Below, piece by piece: positions 53,857 through 62,253 of a stretch of DNA of 64,000 nucleotides. The translations under genes were made by a program, and so were the position numbers. Each line of letters opens with the position of its first letter. Positions within the stretch are counted from its first letter, which is position 1. The notes under the pieces are model-generated. The model searched no databases, was not told where the DNA came from, and was given only the letters and a program-made list of their open reading frames with translations. This stretch comes from Mycolicibacterium sp. J2 (lineage in GTDB: Bacteria > Actinomycetota > Actinomycetes > Mycobacteriales > Mycobacteriaceae). The DNA is taken from positions 1 through 64,000 of the forward strand of contig NZ_JAPFPY010000028.1 of the NCBI RefSeq assembly GCF_026240945.1. The letters are read 5' to 3'.

Positions 53857-55752
53857 TTAGGTGAGGGGTTTGCTCAGGTCGTAGACCGTGGTGCCGCCCA
53901 CGTCGAGCTTGGTGTAGTGCTGCGCCACCCATGCCGAGATCTGGCTGCCTGCACTGTCCTTGTTGGACCCGGGTCCGCCGTGCCCACCGGGACCGCGGTC
54001 GGCGGCGATGAAATAGCGCACCTGTCCGTCGGTCACGTAGTGCTGGAACTGTTCCAGGGTGGGCGAGTTGTCCCCGCCGGCGAAGCCACCGATCGACATG
54101 ATCGACGCACCGGTCTTCAACTCCAGGCCGCTGGCCTGCATCGAGCCGATCGTCGCCGCGGCCCACCGGTAGTCGAGACCGGTGATGAGCGCCTGTAACG
54201 CGCTGTCATCCTTTTCCTTACCCCAGCCGCCGGGCGGCCCGAAATCGCCGCCGGCGCGGGCAGGTCCCGCCGTCGGCATCGGCCCACCGGAATGACCGTT
54301 GGCGACCGTGGAGATCGAGTACACGGCGCTCCCCGCGAAACCGAACAGCAGAGCCGCGGCGGCCACCGCCACGGTGGCCCGGCCCAGCTTGTGCACCCGC
54401 ACCGCGAGCACCACGGCCAGCAGCACTGCGCCGATCATCACGATCCAGCGCACCGCCGGCCACCAGTCCGGCGTGCGATTGAGCAGCACGAACGTCCAGA
54501 CCCCGGTGCCGGCCAGCATGACGGCCAACACCAGCCGCGGAACCAGGAACTGCCGCCCCTCCCACAGCTCGGCCACCGAAATGCCCAGCAGGGCCGCCAC
54601 CGCCGGAGCAAGTGCCACCGCGTAATAGGGGTGCACGGTGCCGTCCATGAAGCAGAACACCGCACCCGTGACGACAAGCCAGCCTGCCCACAGGACCAGT
54701 TGCGCACGCACCTTGCCGGTGCGCGGGCTACGCCGGGTGAACCACGCCGCGGCAACCAGACCGATCAGTGCAGCCGGCAGCAGCCACGACACCTCGGTGC
54801 CCATGAAGTCGTTGAACAACCGCCCGAGCCCGGGCTCGCCGCCGAAGAACACGTTCCGATCACCGGGACCGCCGCCCGGGAAGTGCCCACCACTACCGCC
54901 GGGCTGGTTGTTGCCGGTGATTCGTTGGATCCCGTTGTAGCCCAAGGCAAGCTGCAGCAAGCTGTTGTCGGTGGAGCCGGCGATATAGGGCCGGGCGTCA
55001 GCGGGCCACAGCCCCACCAGCGCGATGTACCAGCCGGCCGAGAACACCATCGCCACCACACCGACGGCGACCGCACCCACCCGCCTGCCCAGCGTTGCGC
55101 CACCGGCGATCAGGAATGCCAGCCCGAGGCCGGGCAACACCAGGAACGCCTGCAACATCTTCGTCAGGAACGCAAAGCCCACCGCACTGCCGGTCAGCGC
55201 CATCCATGTGGTCATGCTTGCCACCGACGCCGCACCGATGGCCCGCACCGTGCAGTACGCGGCGATCACCAGCAGCAGCACCAGCAGTGCGTCGGGGTTG
55301 TTGTAGCGGAACATCGACGTCGCCACCGGGGTCAGCGCCAGCGCGGCACCGGCGATCAGCCCGGCGCCCGGCCCGCTGCACCGTCGCACCGTGGCGTACA
55401 GCACGGCGACCGCGGCGACGCCCATCAGTGCCTGCGGCAGCAGCATGGTGAATTCGCTGAACCCGAACAGCCGGCCGGACAGGCCCATCACCCACATGGC
55501 TGCGGGCGGCTTGTCGACGGTGATGGCGTTGCCGGCGTCGAAAGAGCCGAAGAACAACGCCTTCCACGACTTGGTGCCCGCCTGCGCGGCGGCGGCGTAG
55601 TAGCTGTTGGCCCACCCGTTGGAGCCCAGGCCCCAGAGGTAGAGCACCGCGGTGCCGGCCAGCAGGGCCAGCAGGCCCGGCCGCTCCCACCGGGGCTGCG
55701 TCGGCTCACCCAGCAGCAACCGGGTGGCCGGCCGGGTATCGGTCACAGTCAT
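53857..55752 (-). CDS. GT39/ArnT-like GT-C glycosyltransferase (copy 1)
   Basis: A 631-aa polytopic protein, about 12 transmembrane helices, with an N-terminal first loop containing NSYYAAAAQAGTKSWKALFFG and the ITVDKPPAAMWVMGLS motif typical of ArnT/PMT-2 enzymes. A Gly/Pro-rich periplasmic loop and a C-terminal soluble domain (ALITGLDYRWAAATIGSMQASG onward) follow. It should transfer a sugar from a polyprenyl phosphate donor to an envelope acceptor outside the membrane. It is closely related to the product of 57063-58898 and is 27 bp downstream of the GT2-GtrA gene. Confidence 0.9.
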   Translation of the reverse strand: MTVTDTRPATRLLLGEPTQPRWERPGLLALLAGTAVLYLWGLGSNGWANSYYAAAAQAGTKSWKALFFGSFDAGNAITVDKPPAAMWVMGLSGRLFGFSEFTMLLPQALMGVAAVAVLYATVRRCSGPGAGLIAGAALALTPVATSMFRYNNPDALLVLLLVIAAYCTVRAIGAASVASMTTWMALTGSAVGFAFLTKMLQAFLVLPGLGLAFLIAGGATLGRRVGAVAVGVVAMVFSAGWYIALVGLWPADARPYIAGSTDNSLLQLALGYNGIQRITGNNQPGGSGGHFPGGGPGDRNVFFGGEPGLGRLFNDFMGTEVSWLLPAALIGLVAAAWFTRRSPRTGKVRAQLVLWAGWLVVTGAVFCFMDGTVHPYYAVALAPAVAALLGISVAELWEGRQFLVPRLVLAVMLAGTGVWTFVLLNRTPDWWPAVRWIVMIGAVLLAVVLAVRVHKLGRATVAVAAAALLFGFAGSAVYSISTVANGHSGGPMPTAGPARAGGDFGPPGGWGKEKDDSALQALITGLDYRWAAATIGSMQASGLELKTGASIMSIGGFAGGDNSPTLEQFQHYVTDGQVRYFIAADRGPGGHGGPGSNKDSAGSQISAWVAQHYTKLDVGGTTVYDLSKPLT

Positions 55753-55779
55753 GTCAATCCTCGTCAGTCGTGGAGCGGT

Positions 55780-57006
55780 CTAGGAGGCGCGACGCGGGTG
55801 GAACACCCAGCCGCGCAGCAGGACGAAGCGGACGGCCGTGGCCACCAGATTGGCCAGCACCAGCACGGTCAGTTCGAGCAACTTGTGCGGCTGCGGGACG
55901 AAGGCATGCAGCCCGGCCAACGATCCGCTGGTGATGGCCAGCGCGATGCCGAAGACCATCAGGCCCTCGAATTGATGCCGGGCTGCGCCGGCCCCACCGC
56001 GCACCCCGAAGGTGAACCGGCGGTTGGCGGCGGTGTTGGCCACCGCGGTCACCAGCAGTGCCACCAGGTTCGCGGCCTGCGCGCCGATGGACGCGTGCAG
56101 CGCCATGAACAGCAACAGGTAGGCGATGGTCGAGGCCACCCCGATGGTGCCGAACCGCACCACCTGGCGAAGCAACGACCGAGGGGCCGCCGCCCGGCGC
56201 GAACCCAGTTGGGCGGCAATGGTGTTGATCGGGATGGAACCGTTGGCGAAGCCACGCAACAACCGACCCACCCCCTTCAGGTCGGCGGTGGCGGTGGCGA
56301 TGATGTCCACCCGGCTGTCCGGGTCGTCGACCCAGTCCACCGGAACCTCGTGGATCCGCAGACCGGTCCGCTCCGCCAGCACCAGCAGCTCGGTGTCGAA
56401 GAACCAGCCGGTGTCTTCGACATAGGGCAGCAGTTCACGGGCCACGTCGGCACGGATGGCCTTGAAGCCGCACTGCGCGTCAGAGAAACCGGCCGACAGG
56501 GTCGATTTCAGGATCAGGTTGTAGCAGCGGGAGATGATCTCGCGCTTGGGGCCGCGCACCACCCGGGAGTTACGCGACAGCCGGGTGCCGATCGCCAGAT
56601 CGGAGTGCCCCGAGATGAGCGGGGCCACCAACGGTGCGAGCGCAGCCAAATCGGTGGACAGGTCGACGTCCATGTAGGCCAGCACCGGCGCATCCGAGTG
56701 TGACCACACGTGGTGCAGGGCCCGGCCGCGACCCTTCTGCTCCAGCCGCACCACCCGCACGTCGTCCAGTTCGGCAGCCAGTTCGGCGGCGATCCGCGGG
56801 GTCTCGTCGATGCTGGCGTTGTCGGCGATGGTGATCCGTACCGGGAACGGGAAGTTCTCCCGCAGGTGCCGGTGCAGCCGGTGCACCGAGTTGGCCAGTG
56901 CGGCCTGTTCGTTGTACACCGGCACCACCACGTCGACCACCGGCACGGCTTGGGAGCGGGCGGTCTGTACGGCGTTGGGCCGCGCGGCGAAGGCGATGTC
57001 TGTCAT
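55780..57006 (-). CDS. fused GT2 polyprenyl-phosphate sugar synthase and GtrA-like domain
   Basis: A 408-aa fusion. Residues about 15-240 form a GT2 (DPM-synthase/GtrB-like) domain with VDVVVPVYNEQAAL, DNASIDETPRI and the metal-binding YMDVDLSTDLAAL. Residues about 275-400 form a GtrA domain with four transmembrane helices (RFGTIGVASTIAYLLLFMAL, NTAANRRFTFG). Together they should make a polyprenyl-P-sugar and present it across the membrane. ATG 57006 is preferred, ATG 57015 is possible. A tandem CTATG box lies 46-66 bp upstream. Confidence 0.9.
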   Translation of the reverse strand: MTDIAFAARPNAVQTARSQAVPVVDVVVPVYNEQAALANSVHRLHRHLRENFPFPVRITIADNASIDETPRIAAELAAELDDVRVVRLEQKGRGRALHHVWSHSDAPVLAYMDVDLSTDLAALAPLVAPLISGHSDLAIGTRLSRNSRVVRGPKREIISRCYNLILKSTLSAGFSDAQCGFKAIRADVARELLPYVEDTGWFFDTELLVLAERTGLRIHEVPVDWVDDPDSRVDIIATATADLKGVGRLLRGFANGSIPINTIAAQLGSRRAAAPRSLLRQVVRFGTIGVASTIAYLLLFMALHASIGAQAANLVALLVTAVANTAANRRFTFGVRGGAGAARHQFEGLMVFGIALAITSGSLAGLHAFVPQPHKLLELTVLVLANLVATAVRFVLLRGWVFHPRRAS

Positions 57007-57051
57007 GAGATCCATATTTGGCTGCCGCGGTATGCCGGTCGTTTGCGCACG

Positions 57052-57072
57052 CTATGCGAATCCTATGAATCC
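57052..57072. promoter_or_regulatory. CTATG direct-repeat box A, upstream of GT2-GtrA
   Basis: CTATGCGAATC (57052-57062) followed by CTATGAATCC (57063-57072) gives two half-sites with 11-bp period, the layout of OmpR/PhoB-family binding sites. The same sequence pattern occurs in front of the response-regulator gene of this operon. It overlaps the stop codon of the upstream GT gene. Confidence 0.55.
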
Positions 57073-58898
57073 AGGGGGCGGGTCAGGTCGTACACCGTCA
57101 CCCCGGCCACCGGCACCGCAGCGAAGTGGCTCTGCACCCAGGACGCGATATCGGCGGCCTCGCGGCTGCCACTGTTCTGGCCCCGCCAGTTGCCCATCAG
57201 CGCAGCGTGGATGAAGTAGTGAATCTTTTTCTGCGCCACCATGTCCTGGAAACCTGACAGGGTCGGGGCCGGGTCGGTGCCGTTGAACCCACCGACCGCC
57301 AGCACGGGCGCACCGGTGGCCAGCTGATAGCCGGCGGCGTTGGTGGAACCCACCGTCGCGGCCACCCAGGTGTAGTCGGCGGCGTTGGCGCTCAACAAGG
57401 CCGTCAGGGCGGGTTTCGGGGTGGGCGCATCGAACGGGCCACCGGAAAAGCCGCGCCCCGGCCCCACCGACGGGATGGCACCGCTGTGCGGACTGGCCGC
57501 GGTGGCCACGGCATAGGCGCCCGGTCCGGCCAGAGACGCTGCGATCGCCAACGTCGCCGCCACCACCGTCACCGCACGGGGTAACCGGCCGGCCGCCAGC
57601 AGTAGAACCGCCGCGCCGATCCCGACGATCGGCACCGCGGCACGCAGCCACGGCATCCACTCGGCCTGTCGGCCGAGCAACACCGCGGCCAGCACCACGG
57701 TGACGGCGACCATACCGGCCAGCGCCGTCGCACACCGCACGTCGGACCGGTTGCGCCACAACAGGTTGGCCCCGATGGCCAGACACGCGCCGATCGCTGG
57801 GGCAAGGGCGACGGTGTAGTACGGGTGCAGAATGCCGTTGGCATAGCTGAACACGCCGGCCGTCACCACCAGCCAACCGCCCCACAGGATCAGGGCGGCA
57901 CGAGTGGCATCGGTGCGCGGGGCGTGCCGGGTGAGCACCACGCCGGCGACCAGACCGATCAGCGCGGCGGGCAGCAACCAGGCGATATGGGTGCCCATCT
58001 GAAAGCCCAGCAGCCGGCCCCAACCCACATCGTGGTTCATATTGCCGAGGCCGCCGACCTCGTCACCGGTCAGCCGGCCAAGGCCGTTGTAGCCCAAGGC
58101 CAGTTCGACGATGCTGTTGTGTTGCGATCCACCGATATACGGCCGCGACGCCGCCGGCCAGAGCTCGACCAGCAGCAGATACCACCCGCCGGCGGTCACC
58201 ATCGCCAGCGTCGCCGCGCCCAGCCGTAGCAGCCGGGTGCGCAGCGGTACCGCGGCGCAGATCAGATAGGCCGCGGCGAAAGCAGGCAGCACCAGGAACG
58301 CCTGCAGCATCTTGGCCAGGAATCCGAAGCCGACGGCCACCCCGACGGCCACCATCCACCACCGACTGCTGCCCGGCTCGCACGCCCGCTGCACGCCGTA
58401 GGCGCCGATCACCAGCAGCAGCACCAGCAGTGCGTCCGGGTTGTTGAACCGGAAGATCAGCGCGGCGGCCGGCGTCAGCGCCAGCACCGCCCCGGCCAGC
58501 AGCGCTGCTGCCGGGCCGCTGACCCGGCGCACCGCCGCATACACGACGCCCACCGCGGCGATACCCTCCAAAGCTTGGGGCAGCAGCACGCTCCACGGGT
58601 GTAAACCGAAGAGCCGCACCGAGATATCCATCAGCCACAACGCTGCCGGGGTCTTGTCGACGGTGATGGCGTTGGCGGCGTCGCTGGACCCGAACAGCAT
58701 CGCGGTCCAGTCGGAGGCCCCGGCCTGCACGGCCGCCGAATAGAAGCTGTTGGCCCAGCCGCTGACGGAGAGGTTCCACAGGTACAGCACCGCCGTGCCG
58801 GCGAGCAGCACGACCAGCCCGACGCGCTCGCGCACCGCCATGCGGCGGGCGGTCGGCGTGGACACGGCTTCGGATACCTCGGGCAATACGGCGGTCAC
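57063..58898 (-). CDS. GT39/ArnT-like GT-C glycosyltransferase (copy 2)
   Basis: A 611-aa paralogue of the product of 53857-55752: NSFYSAAVQAGASDWTAMLFG, ITVDKTPAALWLMDIS, FRFNNPDALLVLLLV, KMLQAFLVLP, about 12 transmembrane helices and a C-terminal soluble domain with AADYTWVAATVGSTNAAG. The motif Pro-Pro of copy 1 is Thr-Pro here. The start is GTG at 58898 with AGGA upstream; a much longer open frame that overlaps the kinase gene is spurious. It is 23 bp downstream of the kinase. Confidence 0.9.
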   Translation of the reverse strand: MTAVLPEVSEAVSTPTARRMAVRERVGLVVLLAGTAVLYLWNLSVSGWANSFYSAAVQAGASDWTAMLFGSSDAANAITVDKTPAALWLMDISVRLFGLHPWSVLLPQALEGIAAVGVVYAAVRRVSGPAAALLAGAVLALTPAAALIFRFNNPDALLVLLLVIGAYGVQRACEPGSSRWWMVAVGVAVGFGFLAKMLQAFLVLPAFAAAYLICAAVPLRTRLLRLGAATLAMVTAGGWYLLLVELWPAASRPYIGGSQHNSIVELALGYNGLGRLTGDEVGGLGNMNHDVGWGRLLGFQMGTHIAWLLPAALIGLVAGVVLTRHAPRTDATRAALILWGGWLVVTAGVFSYANGILHPYYTVALAPAIGACLAIGANLLWRNRSDVRCATALAGMVAVTVVLAAVLLGRQAEWMPWLRAAVPIVGIGAAVLLLAAGRLPRAVTVVAATLAIAASLAGPGAYAVATAASPHSGAIPSVGPGRGFSGGPFDAPTPKPALTALLSANAADYTWVAATVGSTNAAGYQLATGAPVLAVGGFNGTDPAPTLSGFQDMVAQKKIHYFIHAALMGNWRGQNSGSREAADIASWVQSHFAAVPVAGVTVYDLTRPLDS

Positions 58899-58921
58899 TG
58901 CGTCGATCCTGGCAATCCGCG

Positions 58922-60496
58922 CTACGAGGCGGTTTTGTCGGCGCTGTGCGTTGACTGTGATTCCCCTCCGGGCAACGTGACCACGAACCGGGTATCGCCT
59001 GGGACGCTGTGCAGGTCGATCCGTCCGCCGTGCGCCCGGATCACGGCGGCGACGATCGCCAGGCCCAGACCGGTGCTGCCCATTCGGCGCGATCGTGACG
59101 AGTCGCCGCGGGCGAATCGTTCGAAAACTTCGGGCTGCAGTTTGGCGGGAATGCCGGGGCCGTCGTCGGCGACGGTCAGCTGCACGTCGCCGCCGGGCAA
59201 CACGCTCAGCGAGGTGACCACCGCGGTGCCGGCCGGGGTGTGGGTGCGCGCGTTGGCCAGCAGGTTGGCCAGCACCTGATACAACCGGGCCTGGTCGCCG
59301 GTCACGAGCACCGGCTCCTCGGGCAGATCCAGTGCCCACTGGTGACCCGGCCCGGTGGCGTGCGCGTCGCTGACCGCGTCGACCACCAGTTGCGACAGGT
59401 CGACCTGGGTGCGTTCCAGGGGCCGGCCCTCGTCGAGGCGAGCCAGCAGCAGCATGTCCTCGACCAAGGTGGTCATCCGTTGTGCCTCGGATTCGACGCG
59501 GCTGACCGCGTGCGCGACGTCGGCGGGCAGTTGGTCCCGTTTGCGTTGAGCCAGTTCGGTATAGCCCCTGATCGCTGCGAGGGGTGTCCGCAGCTCGTGG
59601 CTGGCGTCGGAGACGAACTGGCGCACCCGGGTTTCGCTGGCGTGCCGGGCTGACAGCGCGCCCGCGATCCGGTCCAACATGCGGTTCAGCGCGGACCCGA
59701 GCTGGCCCATCTCGGTGTGCACGGTGTCGGGGTCGACGGCGACGATGTTGGTCGGCAGGTTGACCTCGCCACGGTCCAGCTCCAAGTCGGCGACGTCTCT
59801 GGCAGCGGCGGAAAGCCTTGACAGTGGCGCCAATTGACGGCGGATGATCCAGATGCAGGCGACGATCGCGCCGGCCAGGGCGATGGCGGCCACGACGCAC
59901 AGCATCGCCAGCACCCACAACAGGGTGTCGTCGACGACGGTGGTCGGCAGGCCGACCACCACGACCCGGCCGCTGCGATGAGCGTGCAGCGCCAGCACCC
60001 GGTAGGAGCCAAGACCGTCCAGGTGCATCCCGACGGCGCTGTGGGTGGGTCGAACCGACGCCAACTGCTTGGCCGCGGTGGAGCTGATGTCGGCGGTGGT
60101 GCCCTCAGAGGTGATCACCCCGGCGTCCAGGGATCCGTCGTGCCCGATCACCAACCCCACAGTGCGGATGGCCTGTCCTGGCGCGTTGAGAAAGCCAGGC
60201 CCGGGGCCGGCCTCCGGGTCGAACCGGAACATCGGCGGACCGCCATTGTGCTCGGGTCCATCCATCGGCGACAGGGGCGGAGGGGGCGGTGGTGGCGGCG
60301 GCAGGTCCGAGATGGCCGCCGACCGGCGACCCGCCTCCAGCAATTGGGTATCGAGTTGATGCACCAGGAAGCGCTGTAGGGCGAACTCGGTGGCGGCACC
60401 GATGCCGACGCACAGCAGCGCCAGCAACGTGACCTGGGTGACCAGCAGCCGCATTCGAAGCGACCAGGTCCGAGGTGCCAGGACGCGGCTTCTCAC
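58922..60496 (-). CDS. OmpR-type sensor histidine kinase
   Basis: A 524-aa kinase. Transmembrane helices at about 16-38 and 192-216 enclose an extracytoplasmic sensor domain that contains nine consecutive prolines (66-74) and a Gly/Pro-rich segment. HAMP, HisKA with His300 (SDASHELRTPLAAIRG) and HATPase (NLLANARTHTP, DDGPGIPAKL, STGLGLAIV) follow. It starts with GTG one base after the regulator stop. It resembles TrcS/TcrY-like mycobacterial kinases; orthology not claimed. Confidence 0.93.
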   Translation of the reverse strand: MRSRVLAPRTWSLRMRLLVTQVTLLALLCVGIGAATEFALQRFLVHQLDTQLLEAGRRSAAISDLPPPPPPPPPLSPMDGPEHNGGPPMFRFDPEAGPGPGFLNAPGQAIRTVGLVIGHDGSLDAGVITSEGTTADISSTAAKQLASVRPTHSAVGMHLDGLGSYRVLALHAHRSGRVVVVGLPTTVVDDTLLWVLAMLCVVAAIALAGAIVACIWIIRRQLAPLSRLSAAARDVADLELDRGEVNLPTNIVAVDPDTVHTEMGQLGSALNRMLDRIAGALSARHASETRVRQFVSDASHELRTPLAAIRGYTELAQRKRDQLPADVAHAVSRVESEAQRMTTLVEDMLLLARLDEGRPLERTQVDLSQLVVDAVSDAHATGPGHQWALDLPEEPVLVTGDQARLYQVLANLLANARTHTPAGTAVVTSLSVLPGGDVQLTVADDGPGIPAKLQPEVFERFARGDSSRSRRMGSTGLGLAIVAAVIRAHGGRIDLHSVPGDTRFVVTLPGGESQSTHSADKTAS

Positions 60497-60497
60497 C

Positions 60498-61268
60498 TCA
60501 GCGCGGCGGTCGCAGCACGTACCCCGCGCCGCGCAGCGTGTGGATCATCGGCTCGCGGCCGCTGTCGATTTTCTTGCGCAGGTAGGACACATAGAGTTCG
60601 ACGATATTGGAGCGCCCGCCGAAGTCGTAGCTCCACACCCGATCCAGGATCTGCGCCTTGCTCAGCACCCGCTTGGCGTTGCGCATCATGAAGCGCAGCA
60701 GCTCGAACTCGGTCGCGGTGAGGGTGATCGGGTCGCCACCGCGGGTGACCTCGTGGCTGTCTTCGTCGAGCACGAGGTCGCCGACCACGATCTGGGCCCC
60801 GCCGGCCTCGTTGGCCACACCGGTGCGGCGCAACAGCGCCCGCAGCCGTAACACCACCTCTTCCAAGCTGAACGGTTTTGTCACGTAGTCGTCGCCGCCG
60901 GCGGTCAGGCCCGCGATCCGGTCCTCGACCGAATCTTTGGCCGTGAGCAGCAGCAACGGCAGGCCGGGTTGCTGGTCGCGCAGTTTGCGCAGGACGTCAA
61001 GGCCGCTCATGTCCGGCAGCATGACGTCGAGCACCACCACGTCGGGCGGGTTCTCCTTGGCGAGCTCGATGGCGCTGGCGCCGTCGCCCGCGGTCTCGAT
61101 ATCCCAGCCCTCGTAGCGCAGGGCCATGGACACCAGTTCGGCGAGCACCGGCTCGTCGTCGACGACCAGGACGTTGATCGGCTTGCCGTCGGCGCGGCGC
61201 ATCACCACGCGCGTCGCGTCGGAGTCGTTAGTCATCCCGTTCGCCAGCCCATTCGTCACGGTCGTCAC
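60498..61268 (-). CDS. OmpR/PhoB-type response regulator
   Basis: A 256-aa regulator: receiver domain (VLVVDDEP, phospho-Asp81 in VVVLDVMLPDMSG, LLTAKDS, Lys in YVTKPFS) and winged-helix DNA-binding domain (TLTATEFELLRFMM, VWSYDFGGRSNIVELYVSYLR). The start may be GTG 61268 or ATG 61235; neither has a good Shine-Dalgarno, so the transcript may be nearly leaderless. It is the first gene of the five-gene glycosylation operon. Confidence 0.93.
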   Translation of the reverse strand: MTTVTNGLANGMTNDSDATRVVMRRADGKPINVLVVDDEPVLAELVSMALRYEGWDIETAGDGASAIELAKENPPDVVVLDVMLPDMSGLDVLRKLRDQQPGLPLLLLTAKDSVEDRIAGLTAGGDDYVTKPFSLEEVVLRLRALLRRTGVANEAGGAQIVVGDLVLDEDSHEVTRGGDPITLTATEFELLRFMMRNAKRVLSKAQILDRVWSYDFGGRSNIVELYVSYLRKKIDSGREPMIHTLRGAGYVLRPPR

Positions 61269-61288
61269 ATCGTTCAGTATTCAAACAA

Positions 61289-61334
61289 CGCATAGGGAGG
61301 CACTGTGGCATCCCTATGCGCAAGCTATGAATCC
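61289..61334. promoter_or_regulatory. CTATG box B with inverted repeat, response-regulator promoter
   Basis: CTATGCGCAAG (61314-61324) and CTATGAATCC (61325-61334) form the same 11-bp-period tandem as box A. In addition CGCATAGGGA (61289-61298) and TCCCTATGCG (61311-61320) form a perfect 10-bp inverted repeat with 12-nt spacer. It is 21-66 bp upstream of the regulator start and likely mediates autoregulation. Confidence 0.55.
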
Positions 61335-61358
61335 CGCACCGTCGATGCTTTGCAGTGC

Positions 61359-61379
61359 GGTCTCACAGCGTGCGCATAG
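61359..61379 (-). promoter_or_regulatory. CTATG direct-repeat box C, upstream of the divergent exported gene
   Basis: On the minus strand CTATGCGCACG (61379-61369) is followed by CTGTGAGACC (61368-61359): the same first half-site and a one-base variant of the second, again 11 bp apart. It lies 24 bp upstream of the divergent gene at 61403. Confidence 0.5.
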
Positions 61380-61402
61380 GCAACCCGGTCACAGTGGGCG
61401 CC

Positions 61403-61897
61403 ATGACGCAACAACGACCATGGGGCAAGCGGGTGACCGCCGCGGCGATCGGGGTCGCCGCGCTGATCGGCGCGCTCGGCGGTGGCGCGGTATACGCCGC
61501 CACCGAGGGCGCCGGCCACGGTGGCGGCTTCGGTCCCGGTTTCGGGTCTGGCGATTTCGGACCACCGCCGGGCGGTCCGTTTGCGGGTCAGATGCGCGCG
61601 GGATCGGGGCACGGACCCGACGTCGACCCGGCCACCCTGCACGGCGAGTTCGTGGTTCCCGACGGCCGTGGCGGCTTCCAAACCGACATCGTCCAAACCG
61701 GCACGGTCACCGCGATATCGGACACGTCGATCACCGCCCGCAGCGACGACGGCTTCACCGCCACCTACGTGATCCCGCCGACCGCGGCGCACAGCGCCGT
61801 GCCGTTCGCGGTGAACGCGAAGGTGACCATCCGCGCCACCCGCATCGGCACCAGCCAGACCGTGACGACGATCGGAGCGCCGCAGGACGGCCACTAG
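61403..61897 (+). CDS. exported DUF5666-like protein
   Basis: A 164-aa protein with an N-terminal signal/anchor (VTAAAIGVAALIGALGGGAV), a Gly/Pro-rich stretch, and a small beta-barrel-like domain (TDIVQTGTVTAISDTSITAR, DGFTATYVI, NAKVTIRATR), like the DUF5666/OB-type exported proteins found next to actinobacterial two-component systems. It is divergent from the regulator gene and shares its CTATG-box promoter region, so it may be the sensor's partner or a regulon member. Start ATG 61403; Shine-Dalgarno weak. Confidence 0.78.
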   Translation: MTQQRPWGKRVTAAAIGVAALIGALGGGAVYAATEGAGHGGGFGPGFGSGDFGPPPGGPFAGQMRAGSGHGPDVDPATLHGEFVVPDGRGGFQTDIVQTGTVTAISDTSITARSDDGFTATYVIPPTAAHSAVPFAVNAKVTIRATRIGTSQTVTTIGAPQDGH

Positions 61898-62145
61898 TGG
61901 GGCACGGCGAAGCCGGAAGGTGTGGTGAAGGTGACCGGCGGCTCGTACACCGTCGGCTCTGGAGACTGCACCGCCGTTGTCTCGGTGACGGTTTCGCCGA
62001 TGGTCACCGGTGTGGTGGTGACCGGTCCCGGCGGCAGCGGGTCCGCGCGACTCACCTCCCCGCCGGCGACGGCGAGCACCCCCATCGCGACGACCGCCCC
62101 GGCGCCGGCCCCTGCCGACACCATCTTCAGTTTCGCTACATTCAC
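61894..62145 (-). CDS. small exported protein
   Basis: An 83-aa protein with a signal peptide (MNVAKLKMVSAGAGAGAVVA onward, cleavage near SRA) and a Thr/Pro/Val-rich mature part ending SGFAVPH. I know of no function. The last 4 bp overlap those of the convergent DUF5666-like gene. GGGG lies about 11 bases upstream of the ATG. Confidence 0.65.
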   Translation of the reverse strand: MNVAKLKMVSAGAGAGAVVAMGVLAVAGGEVSRADPLPPGPVTTTPVTIGETVTETTAVQSPEPTVYEPPVTFTTPSGFAVPH

Positions 62146-62253
62146 GGCTCAACCCCTGCTTGTGCACGCTGACATCGGTCCGGGCGCAACGCCCGCACCT
62201 ATGGGTAGCCGTGAACCCGCTGCCCGAAACCTGGGAGCCGTGCTGCCGAAGGC

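Noticed and set aside
58899..59918. N-terminal extension of the second GT-C gene by 340 codons
   Set aside because: The extension overlaps the kinase gene in another frame and is low-complexity; a GTG with Shine-Dalgarno at 58898 gives the family-typical start.
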